A stretch of DNA of 64,000 bases from Caulobacteraceae bacterium (GTDB taxonomy: Bacteria; Pseudomonadota; Alphaproteobacteria; Caulobacterales; Caulobacteraceae): contig CANGCO010000005.1 of NCBI GenBank assembly GCA_947452365.1, positions 18,636 to 82,635 on the forward strand, given 5' to 3'. The position numbers and the translations under genes were made by a program. This document shows, in pieces, positions 52,692 to 60,456 of the stretch. Under the pieces are notes generated by a model, which saw nothing but the letters and a program-made list of their open reading frames with translations, made no database searches and was not told the DNA's origin. The stretch's first letter is position 1. Each line of letters opens with the position of its first letter.

Positions 52692-53779
52692 CGAGACTTT
52701 TTCAATATATTGGTAAAGTCTAGGTCGCGGGCGACAAAAACCCTGATCGGTGTGCCTTGCTGGACCGTGATCGTATCTGGGATATCAATTTCCTTTTGCA
52801 GGGCGATCGAGGCAATATTTGACGCCTGCTGCTGTGAGCCAATAACAATGGCGGCGCTATTATTGGTGCCACGATTGCCTGAAGCGGCATCGAGGCCGGT
52901 CGAAATAATAGATAGAAAAATGGCATTGCCAAAGCGGCGGAAGAAATGCGTATCCGTATCTCCTTCCAGACCGCCGCGACCAAGCCGGTCAGAGGCAGGA
53001 GAGCCAATTTCGACCGAAATGCCTGCAGGCGTCAAAACTCTAGACCAAACGATAAAGGCGCGAGACTGGCCGGCGACCGTGCCGCTACGATATTGGCCAA
53101 TCAGGTGAGAGCCCCTCGGGATCAGGACGGTTGAACCGTCAAACCCACGCACATCGCGGCTAACCACGGCCCGCACAAATCCGGGCAGGTCCAGATTGAT
53201 CGCGGTCTCCAGAACCGCTGGAATGACTGTGCCTTGAGGGGCGACTAAGGCCGTGTCGGCCAATTGGGTGGCGCGGCTAGTCTCTACCCCAGTCGCAGTG
53301 ACCCTTTCGGCAAAACTCTCCAGACCTGAAAGCCGGGCATCGGCGACCGAGTTGGGCGTGGGCATGCTGCCAGATGGGGGTGAGCCAGCGACAGGCCCGC
53401 TATCTGGATTGCCCATGTCAACGACCATGGCCGGGGCGTTCAGGCGTGCCCTGTTATCTGGGGTTTCGGCGATTATTGGCGGTAATTGCGAATAGCTAGC
53501 CGGTTGTCGGGCAGGATTTATTGGCGCAGACAAGGGTGCAGGGGAGGGCAGTTGCGGGCTTGTCGACACATTAGCCATCGGCGCCGCCGTTTGGGCTTGG
53601 GCCTGACGGTTTTGGCTAAGGGAGGCAAAAACAATTAAACCCAAAAGCGCGGTCCCCGCTGCGCCGATGACCAGGCTCCATGGGTTGTCAGGCCTTGCGA
53701 CCGCCGAAGGTGGCCAGTTTAGACGGCTCAGAACGGGACTTTCGCTGGTCTGTGCTAGGTTTTCGTCGCGCTTTGTCAT
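52688..53779 (-). CDS. virB10: Type IV secretion protein VirB10
   Basis: A 363-residue TrbI/VirB10 family protein that spans both membranes. A single N-terminal helix (WSLVIGAAGTALLGLIVFASL) is followed by a Pro-rich periplasmic linker and the C-terminal beta-barrel with VIPAVLETAINLDLPG, GFDGSTVLIPRGSHLIGQYR and PIRVFVARDLDF. It forms the core complex with VirB9. It starts three bases after virB9 and overlaps virB11. Confidence 0.95.
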   Translation of the reverse strand: MTKRDENLAQTSESPVLSRLNWPPSAVARPDNPWSLVIGAAGTALLGLIVFASLSQNRQAQAQTAAPMANVSTSPQLPSPAPLSAPINPARQPASYSQLPPIIAETPDNRARLNAPAMVVDMGNPDSGPVAGSPPSGSMPTPNSVADARLSGLESFAERVTATGVETSRATQLADTALVAPQGTVIPAVLETAINLDLPGFVRAVVSRDVRGFDGSTVLIPRGSHLIGQYRSGTVAGQSRAFIVWSRVLTPAGISVEIGSPASDRLGRGGLEGDTDTHFFRRFGNAIFLSIISTGLDAASGNRGTNNSAAIVIGSQQQASNIASIALQKEIDIPDTITVQQGTPIRVFVARDLDFTNILKKSR

Positions 53780-53782
53780 TAT

Positions 53783-54553
53783 CTAGCGCCCCTTATGCCG
53801 TAAAAGCGTGGTCGATTGGCCTTGGTCGGGTCGAAATGCCTCATTAATGATTTGGCTAACCTCTGCCCCGCGTCGCAAAACAAAGGCCGAGGCAAGCCGG
53901 TCAATGACCAGAAAGCCATCGCGCTGCGAGACGTTCACGGTCGCCTCCTTATGATCCAAATCCACGGCAAAGATGGCGGGATATTCCGCATTATCCGCAA
54001 ACTCAAAATAGGTGGCTGAGCCGTCATCAAACACGCGAAGCGGCAGGCCTGCGCCCGATCCCTTATAACTATAGGCCTTGTTAAGGTCTTTCGGAGGCTC
54101 AGGCGGCTTTGGTGCTTCACTGGGCGCAAGCATGGCCAAAACCGGTGCGGGATAGTCAAATTTTAGGGCAAAAATCACTGAGCGTTCGTCACCCCGGGTT
54201 TTGCGCCTGACCTGAAGGTCAAGCGTATAGGTCCGCAAATTGGTAACCACGGTCATATTGGTTGCCGGGGCAAGTTCAACAGGCTTTAAAAACAGCAGAT
54301 TGGCCTTGCGATTAGGCGTGACCTGCCAGCCTAGACTGTCGCCAATGGATACATTTTCAATCCGCTCGCCTTCGCCAAACATAACGGTGACAACATAACC
54401 GAGCGTCGCCCTCAGGGTGACCACCTGATCTGGTACATATTCAACAATCCGAATTCGGGGATCATTGGCGCTAGGCAGGGGCGTTATGGCTGCCTGTGTT
54501 GTTCCCACGAAGAGCAGGGCGGCTGAAACAGCGATAAGGGCTATGCGCGACAT
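53783..54553 (-). CDS. virB9: Type IV secretion protein VirB9
   Basis: A 256-residue periplasmic/outer-membrane core protein. The signal peptide (IALIAVSAALLFVGTTQAA) is followed by the family N-terminal IRIVEYVPDQVVTLRATLG and the conserved LFLKPVELAPATNMTVVT and YSYKGSG; the C-terminal barrel contacts VirB10. The start ATG overlaps the virB6 stop by one base (TGATG), leaving no room for virB8 or virB7 between them. Confidence 0.92.
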   Translation of the reverse strand: MSRIALIAVSAALLFVGTTQAAITPLPSANDPRIRIVEYVPDQVVTLRATLGYVVTVMFGEGERIENVSIGDSLGWQVTPNRKANLLFLKPVELAPATNMTVVTNLRTYTLDLQVRRKTRGDERSVIFALKFDYPAPVLAMLAPSEAPKPPEPPKDLNKAYSYKGSGAGLPLRVFDDGSATYFEFADNAEYPAIFAVDLDHKEATVNVSQRDGFLVIDRLASAFVLRRGAEVSQIINEAFRPDQGQSTTLLRHKGR

Positions 54554-55707
54554 CAGACGTTCCTGTTGTTTGAACGGAAGCGATCGAAGTGGGCATCACG
54601 ACGATAGACGTCACCAGACCGTGTTGCTTTGATCGCGCCAAGTCGCGCGCCTTGTTCAGCGTGACCTGGCAGATCTGCTCGGGAAAAGGCGGTTGCAGCG
54701 GCAGAGATAGGGGCGTTAGGGCGGGTTCGAAGGCTGATCGCCAACTGCTCGGACCGTGAAGGCATGTCCCGAAACTCACGCCTGCCTGTCTCTGGCACAG
54801 GATCTGCGGACCGTGACTTCGATGCTAGATTGAGTTGAAATCCCCCAGCGATAATGGTTGCGCCGAGCGTTAGAGCGAGTTGGGCGGCTGAGAAAATCAA
54901 AATGATGGCGGACAAGATGGTCGCGCTCTCGGTATCGGGCGAACCAGCTTGGCGCGTTTGGGCCAGATGGAGCAGCCAAGGCTCGGCCACCACCAGCAAT
55001 ATTGTCGTCGTCATCCAACCTGCAATCGGCACAATCATTGTCGTGACTAGGGCGCGCAGCCAGCCAACAAATAAGCCTCGGGTTTCAACAAACAAAAACA
55101 GAGCAATGAAAATCGGTCCAATCGCGACGAGTACGCCCGCCACAATCGATGCAATCGCTATCAAGCCAATGGTTGCCATAAGCAGGCTGGACTGAGCTTT
55201 CAAAAGGCGATTGGCCATTTCGGTGTTTGCGCCCTGCAAGGCCAGCGCATTCGGTCCAGGTTTTTGGGAAAATGAGGCCGCATCAAGCGTCAATTCGTCA
55301 TAGATCATTTGAAGACCTGCGACCGGATCGGCAGCTAGGCGTGAGCCGCTATGCATTGCTGGATCACTGATAATGCGCGCGATTTCGATAGGGGCGCGGT
55401 TAGACATATCAAAGACCAGCGTCTGAAAAATAGCCCAGTTCATGGTTAAGGCTAGGATGACCCCAATTTTCAGAGCCATAATCGGAGCATCGCTAAGTCG
55501 GGAGCGTCCAAGCCCAAACAGCAGCCGAAATCCCAGCAGGGCGACATAAATGGTCAATAGGCTCGTCAGCGCGGTCGGAAAAAACGAATGCGGACCTGTT
55601 AGGGCCAGATATCCAGACTGCGAATAGTCCCGGACATTGCAATCGACCGCACCTAATACGCTACGCACCAGGCCTAGGCTGTCGGATGGCGACGGGCAGC
55701 GGTTCAT
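54553..55707 (-). CDS. virB6: Type IV secretion channel protein VirB6
   Basis: A 384-residue polytopic inner-membrane protein with five to six hydrophobic segments (for example ALTSLLTIYVALLGFRLLFGL, LMATIGLIAIASIVAGVLVAIG and IFIALFLFVETRGLFVGWLRAL), and the VirB6-type central loop. The FVETRGLFVGWLRALV segment is typical of the family. The C-terminal tail is charged and cytoplasmic. It overlaps virB4 upstream by 4 bases and virB9 downstream by one base. Confidence 0.88.
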   Translation of the reverse strand: MNRCPSPSDSLGLVRSVLGAVDCNVRDYSQSGYLALTGPHSFFPTALTSLLTIYVALLGFRLLFGLGRSRLSDAPIMALKIGVILALTMNWAIFQTLVFDMSNRAPIEIARIISDPAMHSGSRLAADPVAGLQMIYDELTLDAASFSQKPGPNALALQGANTEMANRLLKAQSSLLMATIGLIAIASIVAGVLVAIGPIFIALFLFVETRGLFVGWLRALVTTMIVPIAGWMTTTILLVVAEPWLLHLAQTRQAGSPDTESATILSAIILIFSAAQLALTLGATIIAGGFQLNLASKSRSADPVPETGRREFRDMPSRSEQLAISLRTRPNAPISAAATAFSRADLPGHAEQGARLGAIKATRSGDVYRRDAHFDRFRSNNRNV

Positions 55708-58091
55708 CTTGCACGGTCCCTTGCGCCGGCTAGATAAGGTGCCATCCAGTCGTCGGGATCGTCGCCAAGCTTGGCCCGAATCAAATCAAGCCGCCGGACT
55801 GACCGCTCCGTCCCGCTCAAAACCTCGAGATAATCGCCCAGGCCTGAGAGGTCTAGGCGGGCAACAATGCTGTGATCAGCCTGTTTAATCAAAAAGCAGC
55901 GCGACGTATCGGGCAGGGTGCGGACAAGCTCGAATTCATGTTCGGTCAATCCAAACCCATCAATATAGTCGCTCGCTCTGGCCTTGGGGTTGGGCATGAA
56001 TATCTGGGTCGCTGCCTGTTCGACAATCGCCGAAGCGATCCGACTTTCGAGCGCATCAGAGGCGCTTTGGGTTGAAAAACCGACCAAGCCATTGCGTTTC
56101 CGGATGGTCTTTTCCCAATCCTTGAGCCGAGATGTAAATGCCTCGTCATCGAGCGCCTTCCAGCCCTCATCGACGACGATCAGGGTTGGGCGCCCGTCTA
56201 GCGCCTGTTCTATCCGATGAAACAAATACATCATGGCTGGCGTACGGATGGCGGGAGCATCCAGCAGCTGGGTCATGTCGAAGCCATAAACGGGGTTTTC
56301 GAGCGCGACCATGTCCTGCGCATTATCGAATAACCATGCAAACTCACCGTCTTGGCACCAAGGCGCAAGACGGGCGGCCAAGTCACCCGCTTTTGGTCGC
56401 CTTGCACCGACAAAAAGTTCTCGCAGATAGCTCAACCGCCGGTGCTCGGCCGGTTGGTCAAAATTGGCGTCTATGGCGTCAGATATCGTCGCCAAATCTT
56501 CGGTCTCTAGCCGGGTTGGCCCGCCAAGAATTTGCGCCAGCAAATCCTTAAGGAAGGCCCGGTTTGTTGGATTGTCCGGCATTTGCAAGGGATTCAGACC
56601 TGAGGGGCTGCCCGGTCGAAGTACTTCATAAGTGCCGCGGCTAGCGCGGATAAAGGCTTCTGCGCCGCGGTCCTTGTCGAAATAGACAATTCTTGGATTA
56701 AATTTACGCGCTGCAGCGAGCAAAAACAGAATCAAAACGGTTTTGCCAGAACCACTTGGGCCGATCAGGGTGAAATTGCCCAGATCGCCATTGTGGAAAT
56801 TAAAGTGATACGGGCCATGGGCTGTGGTTTCAAAAACTGTGACCGCTGGCCCCCAGTGATTACCCGTCTCTTGCCCTTGGGAGTGGTTATGCAGGGAGGC
56901 AAAACTTGCAAAATTTCCGACTGATATGAGAGCCTTGCGCGCAATAAATTTGAAGTTTCCTGGAAATTGTGCCCAGAAGGCCGGCTCCATATTGACGTCT
57001 TCGCGCACGGCGATACCGCCAAAGGCGCTCATGGTGGACTGCACATCGGCAACGGCGCTATCCAACGCCAAGAGGTCATCAGCGCGGACGAGTATCGATA
57101 GATGGTGCTCACCATAAGCGGTTCGGCCCGCCCCGACATCATCGCGCGCCTGGCTCAGATCGTCGCGCAGTGAAAAGGCATCATCATCTGCCGCTTTCAA
57201 ACGACGCAGGGTCAGGCCCATGCGCCCAAGGGCCAATTGACGGTCCATGAAGGCAAAGCTTTGGCTAAGTGTAATCTCGTGGGGCAGGCCAAGGACGGCA
57301 TCCAGCAATCCAGGCGCCGACCGCGCCGGATAGTCTTTGAGGCTGATCATGGCGGCGAAATGTCGTCCCTTGGACCCAGCGGCAGCAATCTCAATCGCAT
57401 CTAGGCCAAAGGTCAGGCGCCTGTCGGCCAAGACATGACCAATATCGCCCTGCATTGCCTTGATTGGCCTATCGATGCCCGTCAGGACCTGGCTTAGAAA
57501 GCTTGCCGGTTCTGATACTGCGCCAGATTGATCTTCAGTGAGGCTTAGGGTCTGCGCCCCATAGGGAGCCAAGGTCGCCAAAAAGCTTTCGCGTATAGCA
57601 TTGAGGCGTTTGAGGTCCTGCAGGCGGCTAGCCTCGTGGCTCGTGCCCTTTTGGAACAGCCGCTCCAATATGCCCAAACGACCCGGCAGGGGGCGGTAAA
57701 CCAAGGTTAAATAAAGGTCGTTGACGTAAAGTGATCGGCTAGCCAGGCGTGCCCGCCATGCGAGGTCTAGCGCGTGACTGAATGGGTCTGCACTATCGCC
57801 TTCTCGCTTAACACTGACCTTGCGGCGAATAACATGGTGATAGACCGCTAAGCGGGGGTTGGCGACGCCGCGCAGCAGAGTTTCGCGTATCTGCTTGCGA
57901 TAAGCTAGGTCTTCGTCGTCGGCGGTTTCATAGGCCAATCCCTGCACCTTAAGGGTCTGAACCAGTAAGCCGTCCCGCGTCAGCAAGGTTACCTTGTCCA
58001 AGTGGCGTGCATAGGGGAGAAAATCACCGACGCGGGCTTCGGTCTTACCAAGTCGATTGCCTAGGTTTAAGGTTGAAAAGCCGGAGGTCAT
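55704..58091 (-). CDS. virB4: Type IV secretion ATPase VirB4
   Basis: A 795-residue ATPase, the largest and most conserved T4SS protein. The C-terminal domain carries Walker A (IGPSGSGKTVLILF) and Walker B (PTLIVVDEGWKAL), and the N-terminal half has the VirB4 family core. ATG 58091 overlaps the virB3 stop (ATGA), which decides the start; an upstream in-frame ATG at 58142 lies inside virB3. Confidence 0.95.
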   Translation of the reverse strand: MTSGFSTLNLGNRLGKTEARVGDFLPYARHLDKVTLLTRDGLLVQTLKVQGLAYETADDEDLAYRKQIRETLLRGVANPRLAVYHHVIRRKVSVKREGDSADPFSHALDLAWRARLASRSLYVNDLYLTLVYRPLPGRLGILERLFQKGTSHEASRLQDLKRLNAIRESFLATLAPYGAQTLSLTEDQSGAVSEPASFLSQVLTGIDRPIKAMQGDIGHVLADRRLTFGLDAIEIAAAGSKGRHFAAMISLKDYPARSAPGLLDAVLGLPHEITLSQSFAFMDRQLALGRMGLTLRRLKAADDDAFSLRDDLSQARDDVGAGRTAYGEHHLSILVRADDLLALDSAVADVQSTMSAFGGIAVREDVNMEPAFWAQFPGNFKFIARKALISVGNFASFASLHNHSQGQETGNHWGPAVTVFETTAHGPYHFNFHNGDLGNFTLIGPSGSGKTVLILFLLAAARKFNPRIVYFDKDRGAEAFIRASRGTYEVLRPGSPSGLNPLQMPDNPTNRAFLKDLLAQILGGPTRLETEDLATISDAIDANFDQPAEHRRLSYLRELFVGARRPKAGDLAARLAPWCQDGEFAWLFDNAQDMVALENPVYGFDMTQLLDAPAIRTPAMMYLFHRIEQALDGRPTLIVVDEGWKALDDEAFTSRLKDWEKTIRKRNGLVGFSTQSASDALESRIASAIVEQAATQIFMPNPKARASDYIDGFGLTEHEFELVRTLPDTSRCFLIKQADHSIVARLDLSGLGDYLEVLSGTERSVRRLDLIRAKLGDDPDDWMAPYLAGARDRAR

Positions 58092-58372
58092 GGCGCGTAG
58101 GCGTTCGCTGACCAAAACCCATAGTTTCGAACCCTTGGGCACTGGCTAACCTTGGTCATCCAGAGTTCAAAAAAGCGGGGGTCTCTTAGGCAGCCAAGAC
58201 AGCCAACAAGATGCACGATCAGGGCTAGAAGCAGAGCCCAAAACGACTTGCTGATCAGAAACGCCTCGACCGTAACAATCAGATTAAAGACCGCAAAGCC
58301 ATAGGTGACGCCGCCGACCATTTGCGGACGTGTTAGGGCAACAAAAATTGGGTCTGAACCGAGCCCGTTCAC
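58088..58372 (-). CDS. virB3: Type IV secretion protein VirB3
   Basis: A 94-residue inner-membrane protein. DPIFVALTRPQMVGGVTYG is the family opening, followed by two helices (FAVFNLIVTVEAFLI and LLLALIVHLVGCLGCL). It overlaps virB2 upstream and virB4 downstream by 4 bases, so B2, B3 and B4 are translated as a coupled set. VirB3 works with VirB4 in pilus assembly. Confidence 0.92.
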   Translation of the reverse strand: MNGLGSDPIFVALTRPQMVGGVTYGFAVFNLIVTVEAFLISKSFWALLLALIVHLVGCLGCLRDPRFFELWMTKVSQCPRVRNYGFWSANAYAP

Positions 58373-58677
58373 TGGGCCACCATTGCGACGCTACGGATGC
58401 CCGACACAATGGCCGCCGCCCCAAACACGATGAAAGCACCCAAGATCACTGTCAGCCCGCGCCGCCAATCCATCCGGCCGGTCAACATCATTAGGCCCAC
58501 CATCGCAATCGCAATGACGGCCGCCGTCGTTGCTAGGTTTCCCAGCAAGGTGCCTTGTATCCAGCCCAGTGCCGCCAAGATTGGACCCGACCCGGCTGGA
58601 TTGGCGACAACGGTTTGCGCCAGAACCGGGGTGGCCGAGCCAAGAAATGCCAATGGTGCATACAGAGACTTGGTCAT
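58369..58677 (-). CDS. virB2: Type IV secretion pilin VirB2
   Basis: A 102-residue propilin of the TrbC/VirB2 family. The signal peptide ends TPVLAQ, and two hydrophobic helices (LLGNLATTAAVIAIAMVGLMML and LTVILGAFIVFGAAAIV) around a short basic loop (GRMDWRRG) form the mature pilin. Start overlaps the virB1 stop (ATGA). Confidence 0.92.
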   Translation of the reverse strand: MTKSLYAPLAFLGSATPVLAQTVVANPAGSGPILAALGWIQGTLLGNLATTAAVIAIAMVGLMMLTGRMDWRRGLTVILGAFIVFGAAAIVSGIRSVAMVAQ

Positions 58678-59342
58678 GGGTTGCGCCTCGAAGGGGAAGG
58701 GGAAGGGGAAGGGGAAGGGGATTGAATCGGAACCACTTGCTGCGCCAGGTGCTCAAGAACAGCAGCGATATAGGCTTGTGTTTCTCGATACGGTGGCGCT
58801 CCGCCATAGCGGTCCACAGCGCCCGGGCCGGCATTATAGGCTGCGAGGGCTAGGACAAGGTCGCCGTCGTACCGCCGGAGCATTTGACGCAAATAGGTCG
58901 CTCCGCCGCGAACGTTTTCACGGATTGTGTCTGACCGAACGCCGAGGGCTAGGGCAGTCGATGGCATGAGCTGCATTATCCCAACAGCGCCCTTTGGGGA
59001 GACGGCCTGGGGCTTGAGGCGAGATTCTTGCCACCCTACAGCCTCAATCAGATAAGAATCCAACTGCTGAGATCTGGCGGCGCTTTGGATGGCTTGGCTG
59101 ATTTCCGCCCCCTGAGCAGGCATCGGAAGGCGGTTAGTACTAATTTCTCGAGAGACGCGCTGGTCGGACTGCCTTGCCAAGGTCGGATAGTGCTGCCTCG
59201 CGTCTCCTTCAATCTTGGTAACATTTCCCTCTGGATCGATTTCAAAAACAGTCGCAAATGCGGGCGTAGCCGATAATGTAAGCCATATTAAAAGTAACCC
59301 TAGTCTAGGGCAGGACCTAAATAATAACGTGTATCGGCCCAT
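58674..59342 (-). CDS. virB1: Lytic transglycosylase VirB1
   Basis: A 222-residue exported peptidoglycan hydrolase that opens the cell wall for the secretion apparatus. Signal peptide: LGLLLIWLTLSATPAFA. SLT-domain motifs are VGWQESRLKPQ (catalytic Glu), GIMQLMPSTA and ALAAYNAGPGAV. The C-terminus ends in a Ser-Pro run encoded by a perfect hexanucleotide repeat (58691-58720). ATG 59342 is placed at the signal peptide; an upstream TTG at 59399 is less likely. First gene of the operon. Confidence 0.93.
   Translation of the reverse strand: MGRYTLLFRSCPRLGLLLIWLTLSATPAFATVFEIDPEGNVTKIEGDARQHYPTLARQSDQRVSREISTNRLPMPAQGAEISQAIQSAARSQQLDSYLIEAVGWQESRLKPQAVSPKGAVGIMQLMPSTALALGVRSDTIRENVRGGATYLRQMLRRYDGDLVLALAAYNAGPGAVDRYGGAPPYRETQAYIAAVLEHLAQQVVPIQSPSPSPSPSPSRRNP
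58691..58720. repeat. Five perfect AAGGGG tandem units
   Basis: Thirty bases made of five AAGGGG units, encoding alternating Ser and Pro at the VirB1 C-terminus and lying about 14 bases from the virB2 start region. Units are in multiples of three, so copy-number change would lengthen the tail without frameshift. Confidence 0.9.
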
Positions 59343-59591
59343 TTTGCCGAAAAAATTCTGCCTTTGCTCTAAATGCGGGTACAAAGACTTTAGTTTCAAT
59401 TTATTTGTGTCCTAAATCACAATTTTGTAAATACGAACAATGTGTTGGATACAATTGAACACAAATACAAACCGGTTTCAATTGATTTTGAGGCTTCAAT
59501 TTTGCGCCAAATAAACTGTAAGCTGAAGACAGGCTAACGCTAACTTCTCTCTGGTTTGGGCCCCTATGTTGCGGCCAACCGGGGAGGGACC
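59343..59591. promoter_or_regulatory. Upstream region of the virB operon
   Basis: About 250 bases, AT-rich on the virB side. TGTGTT (59441-59446) and AACACA (59458-59463) form an inverted repeat 11 bases apart that could be an operator. The promoter for virB1 should lie here. The far end belongs to the decayed transposable element. Confidence 0.35.
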
Positions 59592-60199
59592 ATGCGGGCG
59601 ATCTCATTCAAACGGCATCGGTTCCCGCCGGGTGTGATCCGTCACGCCGTCTGGCTGTATTTCCAGTTCACGCTGAGCATCCGCGACGTCGAAGAATTGC
59701 TGGCGCAACAGGGCGTGGAGGTCAGCCGCGAAGCGGTTCGATGCTCAGTGAACAAGTTTGGGCCGCTGATGGTCGCCAATCTTCGCAAGCGCCGAGGCCC
59801 GCCGACCGGTCGTTGGCATCTGGACGAGATGGTCCAGAAGCGGTGCTGAAGCTGCTCCGGAGATTGCTCCGAAATCAGGGCGTCCATCCGGAGACGATCA
59901 CCACGGACAAGCTGGCGTCTTACCGCGCCACAGCCCGTGAACTGGGTCTGACGAGCCGCCATCGTCCGGGCGCAATGCGCGAGACCAACCGGGTCGAGAG
60001 CGCCCACCTGGTCAGCCGCCGACAAAAACGAAAGCAGCAGAAGTTCAAATCGCAGGGCTTAGCCCAGAGGTTTCTCGCCAGCCACTCCGCCGTCTATAGC
60101 ACCTTCAATCTGCAACCCCACCTTATCTCCCGACCAAGTCTCCGGATCCTGCGCGCCCAATCTGACAGGGCGTGGGAAGCCGCGACCGTCGCGGCCTGA
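59592..60199 (+). pseudogene. IS6-family transposase with internal deletion and frameshift
   Basis: The N-terminal half (from ATG 59592: FKRHRFPPGVIRHAVWLYF, through SCVNKFGP-like sequence to GRWHLDEM) is in one frame. It then breaks near 59840 and continues in another frame as VLKLLRRLLRNQGVHP and ETNRVESAHLVSRRQ to 60199. About 25-30 codons between the first catalytic-Asp motif and the QKR segment are missing, so the DDE domain is incomplete. It differs clearly from the IS copy at the right edge, so it is a second IS6 subgroup. It lies between the virB operon and the TonB-dependent receptor. Confidence 0.8.
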
Positions 60200-60456
60200 T
60201 CCACGGGAAGGGCAGGGGTCATTCCGGCTAGGCCGACTTAACGTGTCAGTACCAAACCATAAACCCGGACCGGATCCGGACAAGAATCATAACCGCCAGC
60301 ATCTCCATGGTCATGGCGATGCGGTAGGATCTTCCCTTGTCCGTTTCAGGCTTTCCCATAGAGCCCGTATATTTCGAAATCATGGGGTGATATCCCCCCC
60401 GCTTTCAGAGCTCTGGGCCTCGACAGACTTGTAGCTGACTTAGAAGGAAATTCCCC
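60200..60456. other. Upstream region of the TonB-dependent receptor
   Basis: About 255 bases with no gene. It holds the perfect palindrome CCGGATCCGG (60270-60279) and a short hairpin GGGG-TGATAT-CCCC (about 60384-60397). No B12-box or other riboswitch motif was recognised. AGAAGGA about 9 bases before ATG 60457 is the receptor's ribosome-binding site. Confidence 0.4.

Noticed and set aside
60200..60456. Cobalamin riboswitch before the TonB-dependent receptor
   Set aside because: No B12-box-like conserved core was found; only short palindromes are present.
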